Under the pieces are notes generated by a model that ran no database searches, was not told the origin of the DNA, and saw only the letters and a program-made list of their open reading frames with translations. A stretch of DNA of 64,000 nucleotides from Photorhabdus sp. CRCIA-P01. GTDB taxonomy: Bacteria > Pseudomonadota > Gammaproteobacteria > Enterobacterales > Enterobacteriaceae. The stretch spans positions 62,001 through 126,000 of the forward strand of contig NZ_NMQR01000003.1 in assembly GCF_003545805.1 (NCBI RefSeq). The letters are read 5' to 3'. Below, one piece after another: positions 1 to 8,117 of this stretch. Within the stretch, counting starts at the first letter, position 1; each line of letters starts with the position of its first letter. The translations under genes were made by a program, and so were the position numbers.

Positions 1-516
1 TTGCTTTATATTTTCAGTTCTAACAGTTTCTTGTTTTTGAATATATTCTTGTAATTTAGATTGTTGTTCACGTAGGGAGTTAAAGTACAGAATACTATTT
101 TTCATTTCTTGAGCTCTGACGCTGAACTCATCTTCTATATTTGAGCTTTTTAGTATACCTAATATCTTTGCGAACACAAAAGCATCCGATGCAGATGATG
201 AACTATTATCTTCTGCATCATCTAATTCTTTCGCGACAGCTCTTAATTTTTCATTCAGAGTCTTAAGTTGCCCACCATGATTAATTTTATTCGGAACTTC
301 AATAGATGGAACAAAAACATCGGGTGGATTCCAATGATGATTTGGAGGTTGGATTGGGTTATTTGGAAAATATATCCCTGTCTCATGAGTAATACTCCAA
401 CCTTTTGGATCCGTACTCGTTGACCAGCCGTTACCATGATGAACAACAGTTCCCGGTCCAAAAACCATCCTATCAGGAATATAACCAGGATTAATAACTG
501 TACCAAAATTAGACAT
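1..516 (-). CDS. 5' part of an unrecognised large protein (runs off the window)
   Basis: The frame is open from an ATG at 516 to base 1 (172 codons) without a stop, so only the N-terminal part is present. A GAGG ribosome binding site lies about six bases upstream. The first 90 residues are rich in Gly, Pro, His, Asn and Trp and carry no signal peptide. Residues about 95-172 are hydrophilic and helical, with a coiled-coil look (Leu, Lys, Gln, Glu). This mix of a Gly/Pro-rich head and a helical stalk is seen in some S-type pyocin/colicin-like toxins. I see no catalytic motif, so that reading is only a guess. It is transcribed away from the CcdB-like remnant. Confidence 0.6.
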   Translation of the reverse strand, partial: MSNFGTVINPGYIPDRMVFGPGTVVHHGNGWSTSTDPKGWSITHETGIYFPNNPIQPPNHHWNPPDVFVPSIEVPNKINHGGQLKTLNEKLRAVAKELDDAEDNSSSSASDAFVFAKILGILKSSNIEDEFSVRAQEMKNSILYFNSLREQQSKLQEYIQKQETVRTENIKQ

Positions 517-830
517 AAAAACCTCTATTATAAATTTTAAAAGTATTTTTGTTAAAGAATGCGATTATTGAATGAAAATAAGTAACCGTCTTCTTATTCA
601 TTATTTTATATGTTTTCTAATGACATCTTAAATAATTAATAATATAAGGTTATTATTACAAAACTATAAATAAGAATTGATTTGATTATTGTTTTTCTAT
701 AATTAACTATAGGTATTATTTTATTGTTAATACTTGATCAAATTATGATTTAGGTATGAAGAATGGAATAATATATGGAATTTATGCTCAGGGTAATGTT
801 GTGAGTGTTTTTTAATGATAGATAAATCAG
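517..830. other. AT-rich intergenic region
   Basis: This strongly AT-rich stretch lies between the diverging gene ending at 516 and the CcdB-like remnant. It should hold the promoter of the minus-strand gene. I see no coding frame, strong inverted repeat or RNA gene in it. Confidence 0.5.
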
Positions 831-1034
831 TTGATTCTAAATAACGGAAATGATCTTATGCTCTCACGTATTACGCCGGTAGTCGATATCAATGGTGATA
901 AATATTACGTATTTATTCCGGATATTACATTCCTTGACGCCAATAAAATAAAGAAAAAAGATTTTATATGTAATGTTGTAATTTCACGGGGAGAAATTCT
1001 ATCAGCAATTGATGCTATTATTACTAACGCATAA
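831..1034 (+). pseudogene. CcdB-like toxin, C-terminal remnant
   Basis: The frame encodes about 58 residues from an internal Met (858) that follow the C-terminal half of the CcdB gyrase-poison family. They contain an L-x-R-I-T-P-V-V-x-I-N-G-x-x-Y block and a final helix resembling the R-x-E-I-x-x-A-x-D-x-x-x-T ending of CcdB. Full CcdB is about 100 residues; the N-terminal barrel strands are missing and an in-frame stop lies just upstream. No CcdA antitoxin gene is visible. It is most likely a dead toxin-antitoxin relic. The family call rests on a short pattern and is moderate. Confidence 0.5.
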
Positions 1035-1133
1035 CATGTTAATTAGTGGGAGTAATCTACTGAGTTTTTTTTTCAAATATTTTTCAGATAAAAATAATAA
1101 AATAACAGCGCATCAGCCAAGAGATAAACTCTC

Positions 1134-1260
1134 TATACCTAATAGATTTCGAGTTGCATCGCGACGGCAAGGGAGCGAATCCCCGGGAGCATAGAGAACT
1201 ATGTGACCGGGGTGAGTGAGTGCAGCCAACAAAGAGGCAGCTTGAAAGATAACGGGTATA
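1134..1260 (+). repeat. ERIC element, copy 1
   Basis: This is a 127-bp element with the ERIC core: GAATCCCCGGGAGC, then a short loop, then GTGACCGGGGTGAG, ending in AACGGGTATA. The terminal TATACC/GGGTATA ends are complementary, so a transcript can fold into one long hairpin. It lies just past the 3' end of the fimbrial adhesin gene. Confidence 0.95.
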
Positions 1261-1281
1261 TAACTGATGCAGATAAACGTA

Positions 1282-2274
1282 TTACTGATAAGTTAATGTC
1301 ATTGTGGCGGTTACATTTGCTTGTCCGGGAGTAATATGGCGATCAGTCTGAAAATAGCGGGCGTGTAAAGGGATAGATAACTTCCCACCTGAATGGCTAT
1401 TACCAATATTTATTTGTGAATGAATAATAACAGGTTGATTGTTGTAAAGAATTTGCATACCCACACCGGAAGCAGTTGTATGATTATCATTTTGATCAAG
1501 CGCCCATACATGATATAAGTTATTTTTTGCTTTCTTTCCATCAAGCATTAGTTGAATTTGGACATCATCATCACAATCTAAAATAACCTCAAAATCTTTT
1601 CCTCCTGCGGTACTGTTAATACCAGAAAAATCACTTTTTTTAATATCGCCCATAGGGACAGTAATATTATTATTTCTCAGTGAGCAGCTTTTGGTAATAA
1701 TCCGGGTATTTCCTAAGCGGTAAGTGTGCACGATATGGTTATTTACCCGTGCCTGAATTAACTGCTCATTTTTGACAAAACCAGAACCTGTTGTTGGCGC
1801 TATTTTTATTAGCTGAATTGTCAGATAACCCCATGTTTTACCACAATACCAACGACCAGAATTATCGCAGCTTACAGGGTTATTAGCGATACGGGGTAAC
1901 CAGTCGATACCATAGTCGGGTCCCCATGTATTTATTCTGATACCAACACCGGGAACACCGGATTCATAAATAGCATCCTTGTTATAATCTGCACTTTTAT
2001 AGGATGTATATCCCCATGACGTATTAACGTTTGTATCGCAATAAAAGATATTGCTTTTATTGTCTAATTCATCTGCGCGATATTCATAAATGGTTGTACC
2101 AATAGGGTGATCCCTTGGGACATATAAGGTTCCAAAAGAGAGATGAGTGATTTCTGGTTTAAATCCTTCCTCAAACTGGCAGTTAGCGGCAAAACTATAA
2201 GGACTGACTATTAAACCAATGAATAAGTTGGTAATAATGATAAAATATTTAAATTTATTGTAAATATTAAACAT
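1282..2274 (-). CDS. Fimbrial tip adhesin, two-domain FimH-like
   Basis: This is the last gene of a chaperone-usher operon (330 residues). It has a Sec signal peptide (residues about 1-29, ending in SFAAN). An N-terminal Cys-containing domain to about residue 185 is probably the receptor-binding lectin domain. A C-terminal pilin domain (about 190-330) has the paired cysteines and the alternating Thr/hydrophobic last strand (TATMTLTYQ) used for donor-strand exchange. The length is about twice that of a pilin and typical of tip adhesins such as FimH or MrpH. It starts 20 bases after the usher stop. The receptor cannot be deduced. Confidence 0.82.
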   Translation of the reverse strand: MFNIYNKFKYFIIITNLFIGLIVSPYSFAANCQFEEGFKPEITHLSFGTLYVPRDHPIGTTIYEYRADELDNKSNIFYCDTNVNTSWGYTSYKSADYNKDAIYESGVPGVGIRINTWGPDYGIDWLPRIANNPVSCDNSGRWYCGKTWGYLTIQLIKIAPTTGSGFVKNEQLIQARVNNHIVHTYRLGNTRIITKSCSLRNNNITVPMGDIKKSDFSGINSTAGGKDFEVILDCDDDVQIQLMLDGKKAKNNLYHVWALDQNDNHTTASGVGMQILYNNQPVIIHSQINIGNSHSGGKLSIPLHARYFQTDRHITPGQANVTATMTLTYQ

Positions 2275-2293
2275 AGCGTTTTCCTGTGGCTTG

Positions 2294-4834
2294 TTATTTA
2301 CAGTGTGCTTCTATTATATAAATACCGGATAAAGGAATTTTTTCTGGTAGTTTGTAATTAACGACACATTCCTGAATATCTTTATATCCCCATTTAACGA
2401 ATAATCGTCCACTATCGGGTAAACCAGTGAGGTAAACTTGCCCTTCGTGACTGACAATTGCATTGTTTGTTTCATCAAGGTCATGGTGTTTTTCTAACGT
2501 GACAACTGCACCAAAAGGAAGAGGATTTTTTTGATAATAGAGATTGATTAGAACTCTGTGACCTATCCGGGTTTTAAAATCGGCCAGGACTAATGCCCCT
2601 CGAGTAGGAATAACGGTTTGGGCATTAACGTCAATATCGACATTATCTGCTAATGAATGAGTATCCAGTGCGATCCGATTTTTCCGGTAACTACTGATAT
2701 AAGGAATAACCGCATAACCATTCCAATCGGTGGCGATACCAGCATTATTTTGGATCTTTATTCCTTGAGCGCCATCAGCCCGGACTAATGCTAATGTATC
2801 TCCCAAATGTTGTGAAAGAGTAATACCGTATGGGTGAGCAACAATACCTCCCTGGAGGCCATAATTCAGTTGGTGAGAATGACGATCATAGCTATAACCA
2901 GTACTAAATTGACCATAAGCGCCTTTATATTCCGCATGAATATGACCGCCAGCGCCAGTACCGTGATTCGTGTAATTCTGCTGTAAACTATAGATTAAAT
3001 TATTGTCTTCCAGCGCTGTGCCACTTAAACCCACTTGATGGGAAATATCTTTGTTTTTATTGGTATTAAAATTATAGCTGGTCCAGCTATTCTTTAGCCA
3101 GCGATCTAATGGAATCTGTATGCTGAATGAAAAAAGCTGTTCATTTTTATCTGTATCTGGAAGTTGGCTATAGGCATAATTCAGGCTGTAATTAATATTA
3201 TTATAATTGGTGCTATAACCTGCGTTGATATTACGTTCATAGCCACGTTGCCGCCAATAATTTTGTTGAAAGGCAGACAGATATAAACTGCCAAAATTTC
3301 CCAGAGATTGATTAATATGCAGTTGCAATTTACTTCTTTTATTGGTGCGGTAACGCCAGTCACTTTTATTAGCATCATCTATGTCATTGGCTTCTTTGAA
3401 ATCATAAAAACCACGTGTCGAATAACGATAACCTGCCAGAGTAAAATGAGTTCCTGTTAATGAAAGGTCTTTTGCATATTGAAAACGGTAGGATTGCCCT
3501 TTGGTACTTATATTAGAGGGTAAATCGGTGTTAGCGTGAGTGATGTCGAAAGAGAGAGAACCCAATATACCAAAGTTATAACCTGATCCTAAAGCAACGG
3601 ATTGATAGTCTTTTGAAAAAATCGTACCACCATAGGTAGTGATATTATTAGAAAAACCATAGACTAATGCGCTTTGGGTAAAATTAGGTTCTCGCTCATG
3701 ATTATTTGATGATTGATATTGGCCCAGTGTTATCGAATATTGCAATCCTCCTTCCCGTAACATAATCGGTATAGTCGAAAAGGACTGAGTAGATCGATAT
3801 TCCTGACCATCTGCTTCCTTGATAATAACGTCCAAATCTCCACTTGTTGTGGTTGGGAAAAGGTCATTAATGACAAATGGACCCGGTGAAACATAAGTTT
3901 GATAAATGATATAGCCGTTTTGCTTGATTGTAACTTGAGCATTACTTTGAGCAATTCCTCGGACACTAGGGGCGAAACCTTGTAAGCTGTCTGGTAACAT
4001 ATTGTCATCAGAAGCTAACTGTAAGCCACGGAATTGAACACCTTCAAAAATATAGGAGGGGGTAAAGCTGTCACCTAGCGTTAATTGTCCTTTTAGTGCG
4101 TGAATATCCCGTTGTAAATAGGTGTTAATACTTTTCCAACTCTTATCATGACTGGTATAGGTAGAATAATTGCGTAGACGCCATGCTTGCCAATTAGCAC
4201 CCGTTCGAAGATTCAGATAATGGGTCTGCGTAGAGTCAGATGGATTATCTTGCCAGGTATTTGAACCACTATAATTATAGTTAATCAGTAATGAAGTTAA
4301 TCCTTGCTGCCATAATTCAGGCGAAACATAACCTCTTGCCTGATTGTTTAATATTGCTTGTGGAATACTGATATCGAGTCTTTGCTGGCTAAAATTGAAG
4401 ACGGCGCTTGCTGATGGAATATATTGACTTAAATCAGACAACTCTGTTTCTGGTGGTAAACTGATCAGCTCTGGGAAGTTATCAATTTTTACTCCCATAT
4501 TCTGTAATTGCTGAATTGTCAGCTTGGGCAACAATTTATTATTTATCGTGACAAAAGTTACGTTCCTGGTATCTATTTTATCTCTATTAAGATAAATATC
4601 TACCCAGTAAATACCGGGCGGATAGTCATCTTGCGTGAAAATAGAGAGATCAATATTTTCAGGTGAACCAAAATCAGTACCTATTTCCAGTGCATGAATG
4701 TTGAAATAATCTTCAGAATAAGTTTTAGCCGGGTAAAAAAGTACGCCAACAGCTATAAATAGCAATAATAAGAGCCATGAATGTTCAATATTGTATGGTT
4801 GCTTATTAATATTATGCTGTGAGCACTTTCCCAT
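2294..4834 (-). CDS. Outer-membrane fimbrial usher (FimD/PapC family)
   Basis: The protein of about 846 residues is the pore through which fimbrial subunits are secreted and assembled. It has a hydrophobic signal segment, an N-terminal periplasmic domain (begins YFNIHALEIG), the 24-strand barrel with plug domain, and C-terminal domains with cysteines near the end, as usual for FimD/PapC. The open frame extends to 4915, inside the chaperone gene. The Met at 4834, placed just before the signal segment, is the better start, although its ribosome binding site is weak. It lies between chaperone and adhesin genes in the usual order. Confidence 0.9.
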   Translation of the reverse strand: MGKCSQHNINKQPYNIEHSWLLLLLFIAVGVLFYPAKTYSEDYFNIHALEIGTDFGSPENIDLSIFTQDDYPPGIYWVDIYLNRDKIDTRNVTFVTINNKLLPKLTIQQLQNMGVKIDNFPELISLPPETELSDLSQYIPSASAVFNFSQQRLDISIPQAILNNQARGYVSPELWQQGLTSLLINYNYSGSNTWQDNPSDSTQTHYLNLRTGANWQAWRLRNYSTYTSHDKSWKSINTYLQRDIHALKGQLTLGDSFTPSYIFEGVQFRGLQLASDDNMLPDSLQGFAPSVRGIAQSNAQVTIKQNGYIIYQTYVSPGPFVINDLFPTTTSGDLDVIIKEADGQEYRSTQSFSTIPIMLREGGLQYSITLGQYQSSNNHEREPNFTQSALVYGFSNNITTYGGTIFSKDYQSVALGSGYNFGILGSLSFDITHANTDLPSNISTKGQSYRFQYAKDLSLTGTHFTLAGYRYSTRGFYDFKEANDIDDANKSDWRYRTNKRSKLQLHINQSLGNFGSLYLSAFQQNYWRQRGYERNINAGYSTNYNNINYSLNYAYSQLPDTDKNEQLFSFSIQIPLDRWLKNSWTSYNFNTNKNKDISHQVGLSGTALEDNNLIYSLQQNYTNHGTGAGGHIHAEYKGAYGQFSTGYSYDRHSHQLNYGLQGGIVAHPYGITLSQHLGDTLALVRADGAQGIKIQNNAGIATDWNGYAVIPYISSYRKNRIALDTHSLADNVDIDVNAQTVIPTRGALVLADFKTRIGHRVLINLYYQKNPLPFGAVVTLEKHHDLDETNNAIVSHEGQVYLTGLPDSGRLFVKWGYKDIQECVVNYKLPEKIPLSGIYIIEAHCK

Positions 4835-4871
4835 AATTAATTTTCTGGCGTAGAGTAATGTAATGGTTTTA

Positions 4872-5546
4872 TTAAATGGTTGTTTTTTCCTCGGCGGTAG
4901 CACCACCAAAATCATTAATTGCTTTCCAATTTACCTGTTTTATGTTCTTTATTGGCAGAGGCCAGCTTAGTTGGCTAAAGGGTTTAATCATGCCCGCAGG
5001 TTTTATTTCATGTTGATCTACTTTCAGGTAAGAGAATGAAATGAAATAAGGAGTGGGGTTCTCTGCGATCAGTGAATTATTTTCCGTACGGAATTTGAGC
5101 TCTTTGTATGCAGTACTTGACTTTTCTGCTAAATTTGCAGGGCGGTAAAACAATTTAAACTTTGACTTAACTGTTATTTGTAATTGATTCTGATCTGATT
5201 TTGCAGAGGTAGGAATAGACTTTACATTTAACCAAAAAAGTGATTCCCGATCTTGAGGCAGGTTACTTTCTGTTTTTACAATACGCAGGATATTTTCATG
5301 GCCTGCTGCGAGTTTAAAGATGGGAGGAGTAACGATAAAAGGGGTCTTCGTATTGTCATTTTCATCTTGGATCCAAGATTGAATCAGGTAAGGGGCATTT
5401 TTTTCCGGGTTATTTATAGAAATAGACGCTTCTTTTTTGTCACTCATGTAAATAACACGGGTTCCACCAATGACGACCCCTGCGATAGCGAAATTTACAC
5501 TGATAATATATAGAAAAATTATTGTGAATAGGCGTTGATACTGCAC
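4872..5546 (-). CDS. Periplasmic fimbrial chaperone (PapD/FimC family)
   Basis: This 224-residue protein with a signal peptide (about 1-22) should cap pilin subunits in the periplasm by donor-strand complementation. It shows the family pattern: a G-V-V-I-G-G-T-R-V-I-Y start to the first immunoglobulin domain, P-x-L-I-Q-S-W after the first strands, the F-W-L-N-V-K-S-I-P segment and a K-L-F-Y-R-P block. The gene follows the pilin gene, from which an ERIC hairpin separates it, and precedes the usher gene. Confidence 0.9.
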   Translation of the reverse strand: MQYQRLFTIIFLYIISVNFAIAGVVIGGTRVIYMSDKKEASISINNPEKNAPYLIQSWIQDENDNTKTPFIVTPPIFKLAAGHENILRIVKTESNLPQDRESLFWLNVKSIPTSAKSDQNQLQITVKSKFKLFYRPANLAEKSSTAYKELKFRTENNSLIAENPTPYFISFSYLKVDQHEIKPAGMIKPFSQLSWPLPIKNIKQVNWKAINDFGGATAEEKTTI

Positions 5547-5621
5547 GGTAACATCTCCGTTTTATCGTGTTTTTATGCGTTATTTTGTTGGATTTATGGG
5601 CATCCATGCCCTGTACTTCTC

Positions 5622-5748
5622 TATACCCGTTATCTTTCAAGTTGCCTCTTTGTTGGCTGCACTCGCTCACCCCAGTCACATAGTTATCTATGCTCCCGGG
5701 GATTCACTCCCTTGCCGTCGCGATCCATCTTGAAATCTATAGGGTATA
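5622..5748 (-). repeat. ERIC element, copy 2
   Basis: This 127-bp ERIC element is in the opposite orientation to copy 1. It lies inside the fimbrial operon, between the pilin stop (5795) and the chaperone start (5546), so it would be transcribed with the operon. A hairpin here could protect the pilin message or reduce readthrough to chaperone and usher. Confidence 0.95.
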
Positions 5749-5794
5749 TTAGAAACAAAACGTGAATGAAGTTCTGTTCTAAATTTAGCCTGTC

Positions 5795-6325
5795 TTAGTT
5801 GTAAACAATCGTAAAATTGGCGACTGCATCACCCGAGCCTGGACTAATTACTTGGGTTGTAGCAACGTATTTTGCCATGAACTTCAGTTCTGCTGTTTTT
5901 TGATCAGTAAAAGCCTGGGATTTGGAGGCTTTTGCCAAAGGAATCAACGTTGAATTATCTTCTTCATAGATACCAATAGCAACACCATCGGCGACTGCTT
6001 GGCCTTTATCATTGGATAAGGCCAGAAGATTGTTATTTCTATTATCTATCTGCCCGTCAAATTTAACTTGCGCATGGGTATATTCTGGTGGGCAATCACT
6101 CATCTTAATGCTAAAGGGTGTTGCAGCTGCGGTACTATCTACACCACTAAATGCATTGGAGCTAATTGTTCCCATGTTTACGTTTTGATTTGCAGAATCA
6201 GTATCGATTTTACAGGCATTCGCGATGATATTACCTGTAAAGTTGATTTTTCCGTCTGCTGCATTTGCTACAGAAATAAATACAGAAGATGCAAGTAAGG
6301 ATAAAATAATCAGTTTAGCTTTCAT
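5795..6325 (-). CDS. Major fimbrial subunit (type 1-like pilin)
   Basis: This 176-residue pilin is the first gene of the operon. It has a signal peptide ending ANA (residues about 1-22), the G-K-I-N-F-T-G-N-I start of the mature chain, two cysteines bracketing the first sheet (the ACKI and DCPPEY contexts), and a penultimate Tyr in the last strand (ANFTIVYN). All are hallmarks of FimA-type subunits that polymerise by donor-strand exchange. Length is typical for the family. Confidence 0.92.
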   Translation of the reverse strand: MKAKLIILSLLASSVFISVANAADGKINFTGNIIANACKIDTDSANQNVNMGTISSNAFSGVDSTAAATPFSIKMSDCPPEYTHAQVKFDGQIDNRNNNLLALSNDKGQAVADGVAIGIYEEDNSTLIPLAKASKSQAFTDQKTAELKFMAKYVATTQVISPGSGDAVANFTIVYN

Positions 6326-6667
6326 TTAAAATAGATCCTAACCCTGCCGAGCATGGTGTCAGGGCAATAGAAATACTGATTTAATGGGAACTGTATAAAC
6401 ATCAATACAGCGTGTAAATATTTATAGCTTTTACCCGATAACAACGACGATAACTTAAACTGTGTCTTTTTCGGGATAAAGCTGGGTGATCATAGCGATT
6501 AATTAGGAAAAATCCAAAGAATGACTCGATAATGTATTGTATTTAAGACTTTTATCTGTATTTGTATCTTAAACAGGATTATTTTTTAATATTAACGTGA
6601 TTTATTGTATGTAATAAATCATTATGCTAATTAATGAGAATATCTTTTGATTAATAATTAGTTATAA

Positions 6668-6697
6668 GATGAATTGTGATATAAATCACAATTCATC
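6668..6697. promoter_or_regulatory. Perfect palindrome with CRP consensus half-sites
   Basis: Two perfect 13-bp arms flank a 4-bp spacer. Inside, TGTGA (6675-6679) and TCACA (6686-6690) are spaced six bases apart, exactly the CRP half-site layout. It lies about 340 bp upstream of the pilin start, so catabolite control of the fimbrial operon is plausible. A role towards the hydrolase is less likely because an ERIC lies between. Confidence 0.6.
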
Positions 6698-6852
6698 TAT
6701 CACGCCTAAGAATTTATTTTTTTGTTCTATTATTTTTATGTTATTTCTTCTCGCTGTCATTTTCTCTTCGAGAGTGTTTATTATGATAGAGATAAGTTAT
6801 CTGGGCTAAATTACTCTATAGTTTTCTCGTGTGATCTTTCTATTCTATTGTC

Positions 6853-6979
6853 TATACCCTATGGATTTCAAGATGCATCGCGACGGCAAGGGAGTGAATC
6901 CCCGGGAGCATAGATAACTATGTGACCGGGGTGAGCGAGTGCAGCCAACAAAGAGGCAACTTGAAAGATAACGAGTATA
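6853..6979 (+). repeat. ERIC element, copy 3
   Basis: This 127-bp ERIC copy ends 65 bases before the hydrolase start codon, in its probable leader. Its right end reads ACGAGTATA instead of ACGGGTATA. Confidence 0.95.
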
Positions 6980-7044
6980 TAGCAATACCTATTTCAGTTG
7001 ACGTTATGAACCCTCAACGTAATTAACCCTGTAAGGAAAGAATA

Positions 7045-7887
7045 ATGAAACAGTTCGTCTTTGTATTGGGCCTTTTGTCCATCGTGCTTGCAGTCGCGTG
7101 TCCTGCCTCGGCCATGCAAGTAGAGCAAAAAACCGCCAACAATGGTGTGACATTGATCGAATATTCGGTGCGTGGGAAGGGGCCACTGCTCGTGGTGATT
7201 GCTTCAACCGGGCGGGGAACGGCGGAATTCTCGCCGCTCGCTGATCGACTGGCGATGCGCGGCTATCGCGTTGCTCTGCCTGAGCCACGTGGAATCTCGG
7301 GGTCGACCGGTCCGATGGAAAATGTGACCTTCCACGACTTTGCCGACGATTTTGCGGCGGTGGTTGCGGCGGAGGGAGGTAAGGCAATCGTGGTGGGGCA
7401 CGCTTATGGCCATTGGATCGCCAAGACGATTGCCTCGGATTATCCCGAAATGACGCGTGGCATAGTACTTCTGGCAGGGGCTGCGAAATCTTGGCCCTCG
7501 GAGCTTTCGGATGCGATCATGGTGATTAGTGATCCGAAATCCACCCGAGAGGCGCGGCTGGCGAAACTTAGACTTGCCTTCTTCGCGGAAGGCAATGACC
7601 CGACACCTTGGCTTGAGGGTTGGCATTCCGATGTTGTAAAAAGCCAGTCCGCGGCGCGCAAGCTGACCAATCGTAAGGATTGGTGGGCTGGCGGGACGGT
7701 GCCAATGCTCGATCTACAGGCTGGTTCCGACCCGTTTCGACCTGAAGCGTCTCGGATAGAGGCGAAGGACGAGTTTGGTAACCGCGTTACTGTCGCAATG
7801 ATTGAAGGGGCCAGTCATGCGCTACCCGCCGAAAAGCCGATCGAGACGGCGGATGCAATTGCGGATTGGGCTGACAAACTGAAATAA
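7045..7887 (+). CDS. Exported alpha/beta hydrolase-fold protein, GC-rich, Ala at nucleophile
   Basis: This 280-residue protein has a signal peptide (about 1-23, ending ASA) and an alpha/beta-hydrolase fold. The nucleophile elbow reads G-H-A-Y-G, with Ala120 where Ser, Asp or Cys is expected. A C-terminal G-A-S-H supplies the usual His, and an L-Q-A-G-S-D-P block the usual acid. Codon use (GCG, GGC, CGG and GAC rich) differs sharply from its AT-rich neighbours, which suggests transfer from a high-GC proteobacterium. It may be non-hydrolytic or use another mechanism; the substrate is unknown. A ribosome binding site (GTAAGGAAAG) precedes the ATG. Confidence 0.75.
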   Translation: MKQFVFVLGLLSIVLAVACPASAMQVEQKTANNGVTLIEYSVRGKGPLLVVIASTGRGTAEFSPLADRLAMRGYRVALPEPRGISGSTGPMENVTFHDFADDFAAVVAAEGGKAIVVGHAYGHWIAKTIASDYPEMTRGIVLLAGAAKSWPSELSDAIMVISDPKSTREARLAKLRLAFFAEGNDPTPWLEGWHSDVVKSQSAARKLTNRKDWWAGGTVPMLDLQAGSDPFRPEASRIEAKDEFGNRVTVAMIEGASHALPAEKPIETADAIADWADKLK

Positions 7888-7913
7888 TTAAAAACAATAC
7901 CCGGTCTCTATCA

Positions 7914-7949
7914 GGGCATTCGTACCGAAAAAATTTAGTGCGAATGCCC
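7914..7949 (+). terminator. Hairpin after the hydrolase gene
   Basis: Nine-base perfect arms, GGGCATTCG (7914-7922) and CGAATGCCC (7941-7949), form a stem 26 bases after the stop. No T-run follows, so it is a terminator-like or message-stabilising hairpin rather than a clear intrinsic terminator. Confidence 0.4.
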
Positions 7950-8117
7950 CAAGCAGAGGTGATTCCGACCCAATTAAGTTACATTAACAAAATTAGTTAC
8001 AACATACTAATAAAGATAATAATAAAAAATATGACAGAACAACGAAAAACCAAACAAACTGCTATATGAAAATCCCAAAAGCCATTACAGGAGAATAATG
8101 GCTTGGATCTGATGGGA

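Larger units (their letters stand above)
6326..7044. other. Fimbrial operon promoter region
   Basis: This AT-rich region lies between the divergent pilin and hydrolase genes. It holds a perfect CRP-like palindrome (6668-6697) and ERIC copy 3 (6853-6979), listed separately. I see no recombinase gene or clear pair of distant inverted repeats that would mark an invertible fimbrial switch. Confidence 0.5.

Noticed and set aside
1009-1194. Plus-strand open frame ending inside ERIC copy 1 (a similar frame ends in ERIC copy 3 at 6913)
   Set aside because: The shared C-terminal residues come from the ERIC repeat itself; no ribosome binding site or family.
6326-6852. Invertible promoter switch for the fimbrial operon
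   Set aside because: No pair of separated inverted repeats and no recombinase gene were seen; the single palindrome is a compact CRP-like site.
7204-7626. Antisense open frames within the GC-rich hydrolase gene
   Set aside because: Long antisense frames are expected in GC-rich coding DNA; composition is Arg/Pro-rich and unlike a real protein.
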